Below, in pieces: positions 63,117 through 64,000 of a stretch of DNA of 64,000 bases. The notes below the pieces were generated by a model that had not been told where the DNA came from, did not search any database, and saw only the letters and a list, made by a program, of their open reading frames with translations. Origin of the DNA: Canna indica (lineage: Eukaryota > Streptophyta > Magnoliopsida > Zingiberales > Cannaceae); the NCBI GenBank assembly GCA_034359265.1, contig CP136896.1, positions 34,834,001 through 34,898,000 on the forward strand, written 5' to 3'. Positions within the stretch are counted from its first letter, which is position 1; each line of letters starts with the position of its first letter. The position numbers were made by a program, and so were the translations under genes.

Positions 63117-64000
63117 ATAACTCGATTAACAACTTCTCCCATCGCAGTGAATGTTCTGGAGTCGCTCGGTACTCAGATTACTGGGCGTTTCGAGCTGATA
63201 CCCCGAAGTTCAATCAGTCGGCATCGTTCAAGATCTATTAGAAAAATCATGCAATTCTTTGCATTAGTCTGTCAAAAATAACTCGATTAACAACTTCTCA
63301 CATCACAGTGAATGTTCTGGAGTCGCTCGGTACTCAGATTACTGGGTGTTTCGAGCCGATACCCCGAAGTTCAATCAGTCGGCCTCGTTCAAAATCAATT
63401 CGAAAAATCGTGCAATTCTTTGCATTAGTCTGTCAAAAATAACTCGATTAACAACTTCTCCCATCACAGTGAATGTTCTGGAGTCGCTCCGGACTCAGAT
63501 TACAGGGTGTTTCGAGCGGATACCCCGAAGTTTAATCAGTCGGCATCGTTCAAGATCTATTCGAAAAATCATGCAATTCTTTGCATTAGTCTGTCAAAAA
63601 TAACTCGATTAACAACTTCTCCCATCATAGTTAATGTTCTGGAGTCGCTCGGGACTCAGATTACAGGGCGTTTCGAGCCGATACCCCGAAGTTCAATCAG
63701 TTGGCTTTGTTCAAGATTCTATTCGAAAAATCGTGCAATTCTGTGCATTAGTCTGTCAAAAATAACTCGATTAACAACTTCTCCCATCGCAGTGAATGTT
63801 CTGGAGTCGCTCGGGACTCAGATTACAGGGCGTTTCGAGCGGATACCCCGAAGTTTAATCAGTCGGCATCGTTCAAGATCTATTCGAAAAATCATGCAAT
63901 TCTTTGCATTAGTCTGTCAAAAATAACTCGATTAACAACTTCTCCCATCATAGTTAATGTTCTGGAGTCGCTCGGGACTCAGATTACAGGGCGTTTCGAG
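63117..64000. repeat. 14-mer, partial copy 3 (to window end)
   Basis: J-A3-B2-C-B and the first 78 bp of D. It follows copy 2 without noticed differences, and the 2259-bp cycle presumably continues beyond the window. Confidence 0.9.

Larger units (their letters stand above)
1..64000. repeat. Satellite DNA array, 161/162-bp monomers, no genes
   Basis: The entire window is a head-to-tail tandem array. Counting each monomer from its ATAACTCG start, starts fall at 21, 182, 343, 505, 666, 828 and so on to 63923, almost always 161 or 162 bp apart. The two length classes differ by one T in the stretch AAGAT(T)CTA about 40 bp before the monomer end. All monomers have the same orientation and I saw no inversion, unique spacer or inserted element. 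Open frames across the array are by-products of the period: 162 is divisible by three, so a frame stays open through consecutive 162-bp monomers and is broken by each 161-bp one. Arrays of this form in eukaryotes are usually centromeric or heterochromatic; that location is inferred, not shown. The array continues beyond both window ends. Confidence 0.98.

Noticed and set aside
1..64000. CRISPR array
   Set aside because: Repeats are contiguous with no unique spacers, and the unit is far longer than a CRISPR repeat.
1..64000. Ribosomal DNA spacer subrepeats or a transposon-derived array
   Set aside because: No rRNA, transposase, terminal repeat or target-site duplication is visible, and 64 kb without any flanking unit is too long for ordinary spacer subrepeats. 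Origin from a mobile element cannot be excluded but has no support here.
1..64000. Pure assembly artefact
   Set aside because: Many private single-base marks, such as GGGAGTCAG in the fourth monomer of the 57632 run, CATCGGAGTG in the F at 8782 and TAATATTCTGG in the D at 18436, distinguish otherwise equal units, which simple false duplication would not create. Local errors in copy number remain possible.

Overview
The whole 64 kb window is one uninterrupted head-to-tail satellite DNA array. I can support no protein-coding gene, RNA gene, transposon, CRISPR array or single-copy spacer anywhere in it. The unit is a monomer of 161 or 162 bp (about 397 monomers, roughly 44% GC in a monomer counted by hand), always in the same orientation. 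The array runs off both ends: the window opens in the last 20 bp of a monomer and closes inside another. Such arrays are typical of centromeric or pericentromeric heterochromatin in eukaryotes. The species cannot be named from the sequence. CpG is not depleted (11 CpG against about 7.7 expected in the monomer I counted), which fits a genome with little germline CpG methylation, such as many insects or other invertebrates, but this is only a weak hint.

Monomers fall into recurrent subtypes, lettered here by diagnostic motifs. A: GGTACTC, GGGTGTTT, CGGCCTC (A3 = A with TCACATC; At = A cut to 120 bp). B: GAGCGG, AGTTTA, CGGCATC (B2 also CTCCGGACTC). C: CATAGTTAATG, TTGGCTTT (C2 also GGACATTT). 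D: CATAGTTAATG, TTGGCTTCG (D2 also CCGTAGTTC). E: GACTCTG, TCTGCTTC, AGATTCGA. F: GGTACTC, GGGCGTTT, CGGCCTC. G: TCTGCTTC, TAGAGC. H: CACAGTGAATG with TTGGCTTCG. I: GGTACTC with TTGGCTTT. J: GAGCTGATAC, ATTAGAAAAA. K: GTTCGGAGTC (1-bp deletion), GTCGACATC (K2 = the same without the deletion). L: CAAGCCG, AATTATGTGC. M: TCTGCTTC, AAAAGTAGTG. N: L-like with ACCCAGAAG. O: F-like with CATTATTCTG. P: CCCCAAAGTTC, GTCTATC. Q: CACAG, GACTCTG, TTGGCTTT. A, B, F, J, L, N, O and P are 161 bp; C, D, E, G, H, I, M and Q are 162 bp; K is 160 bp.

The subtypes are arranged in higher-order repeats (HORs). Region I (1-16174) is built from A-I: an 8-mer of 1292 bp twice, a 16-mer of about 2.54 kb in several copies carrying a shared 120-bp truncated monomer, and an 8-mer of 1294 bp twice. 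Region II (16175-29570) holds a 2423-bp 15-mer and 968-bp hexamers (J-A3-B-C-B-D), with most of it present twice at a 7746-bp offset. Region III (29571-40048) is dominated by a 1451-bp 9-mer (J-A3-B2-C-B-D-L-K-D2) with insertions. Region IV (40049-64000) consists of longer units (2258-2903 bp, plus short 645- and 1291-bp units) that keep the J-A3-B2 start and add the M-O-P-Q module, ending in nearly identical 14-mers of 2259 bp.

The interest lies in the history of the array: in-register recombination, one out-of-register deletion spread by amplification, an isolated diverged patch at 4727-4832, two embedded runs of near-identical B monomers, and a switch from K to K2 near 46 kb. Coordinates and subtypes were assigned by reading the sequence; no alignment or database search was run.
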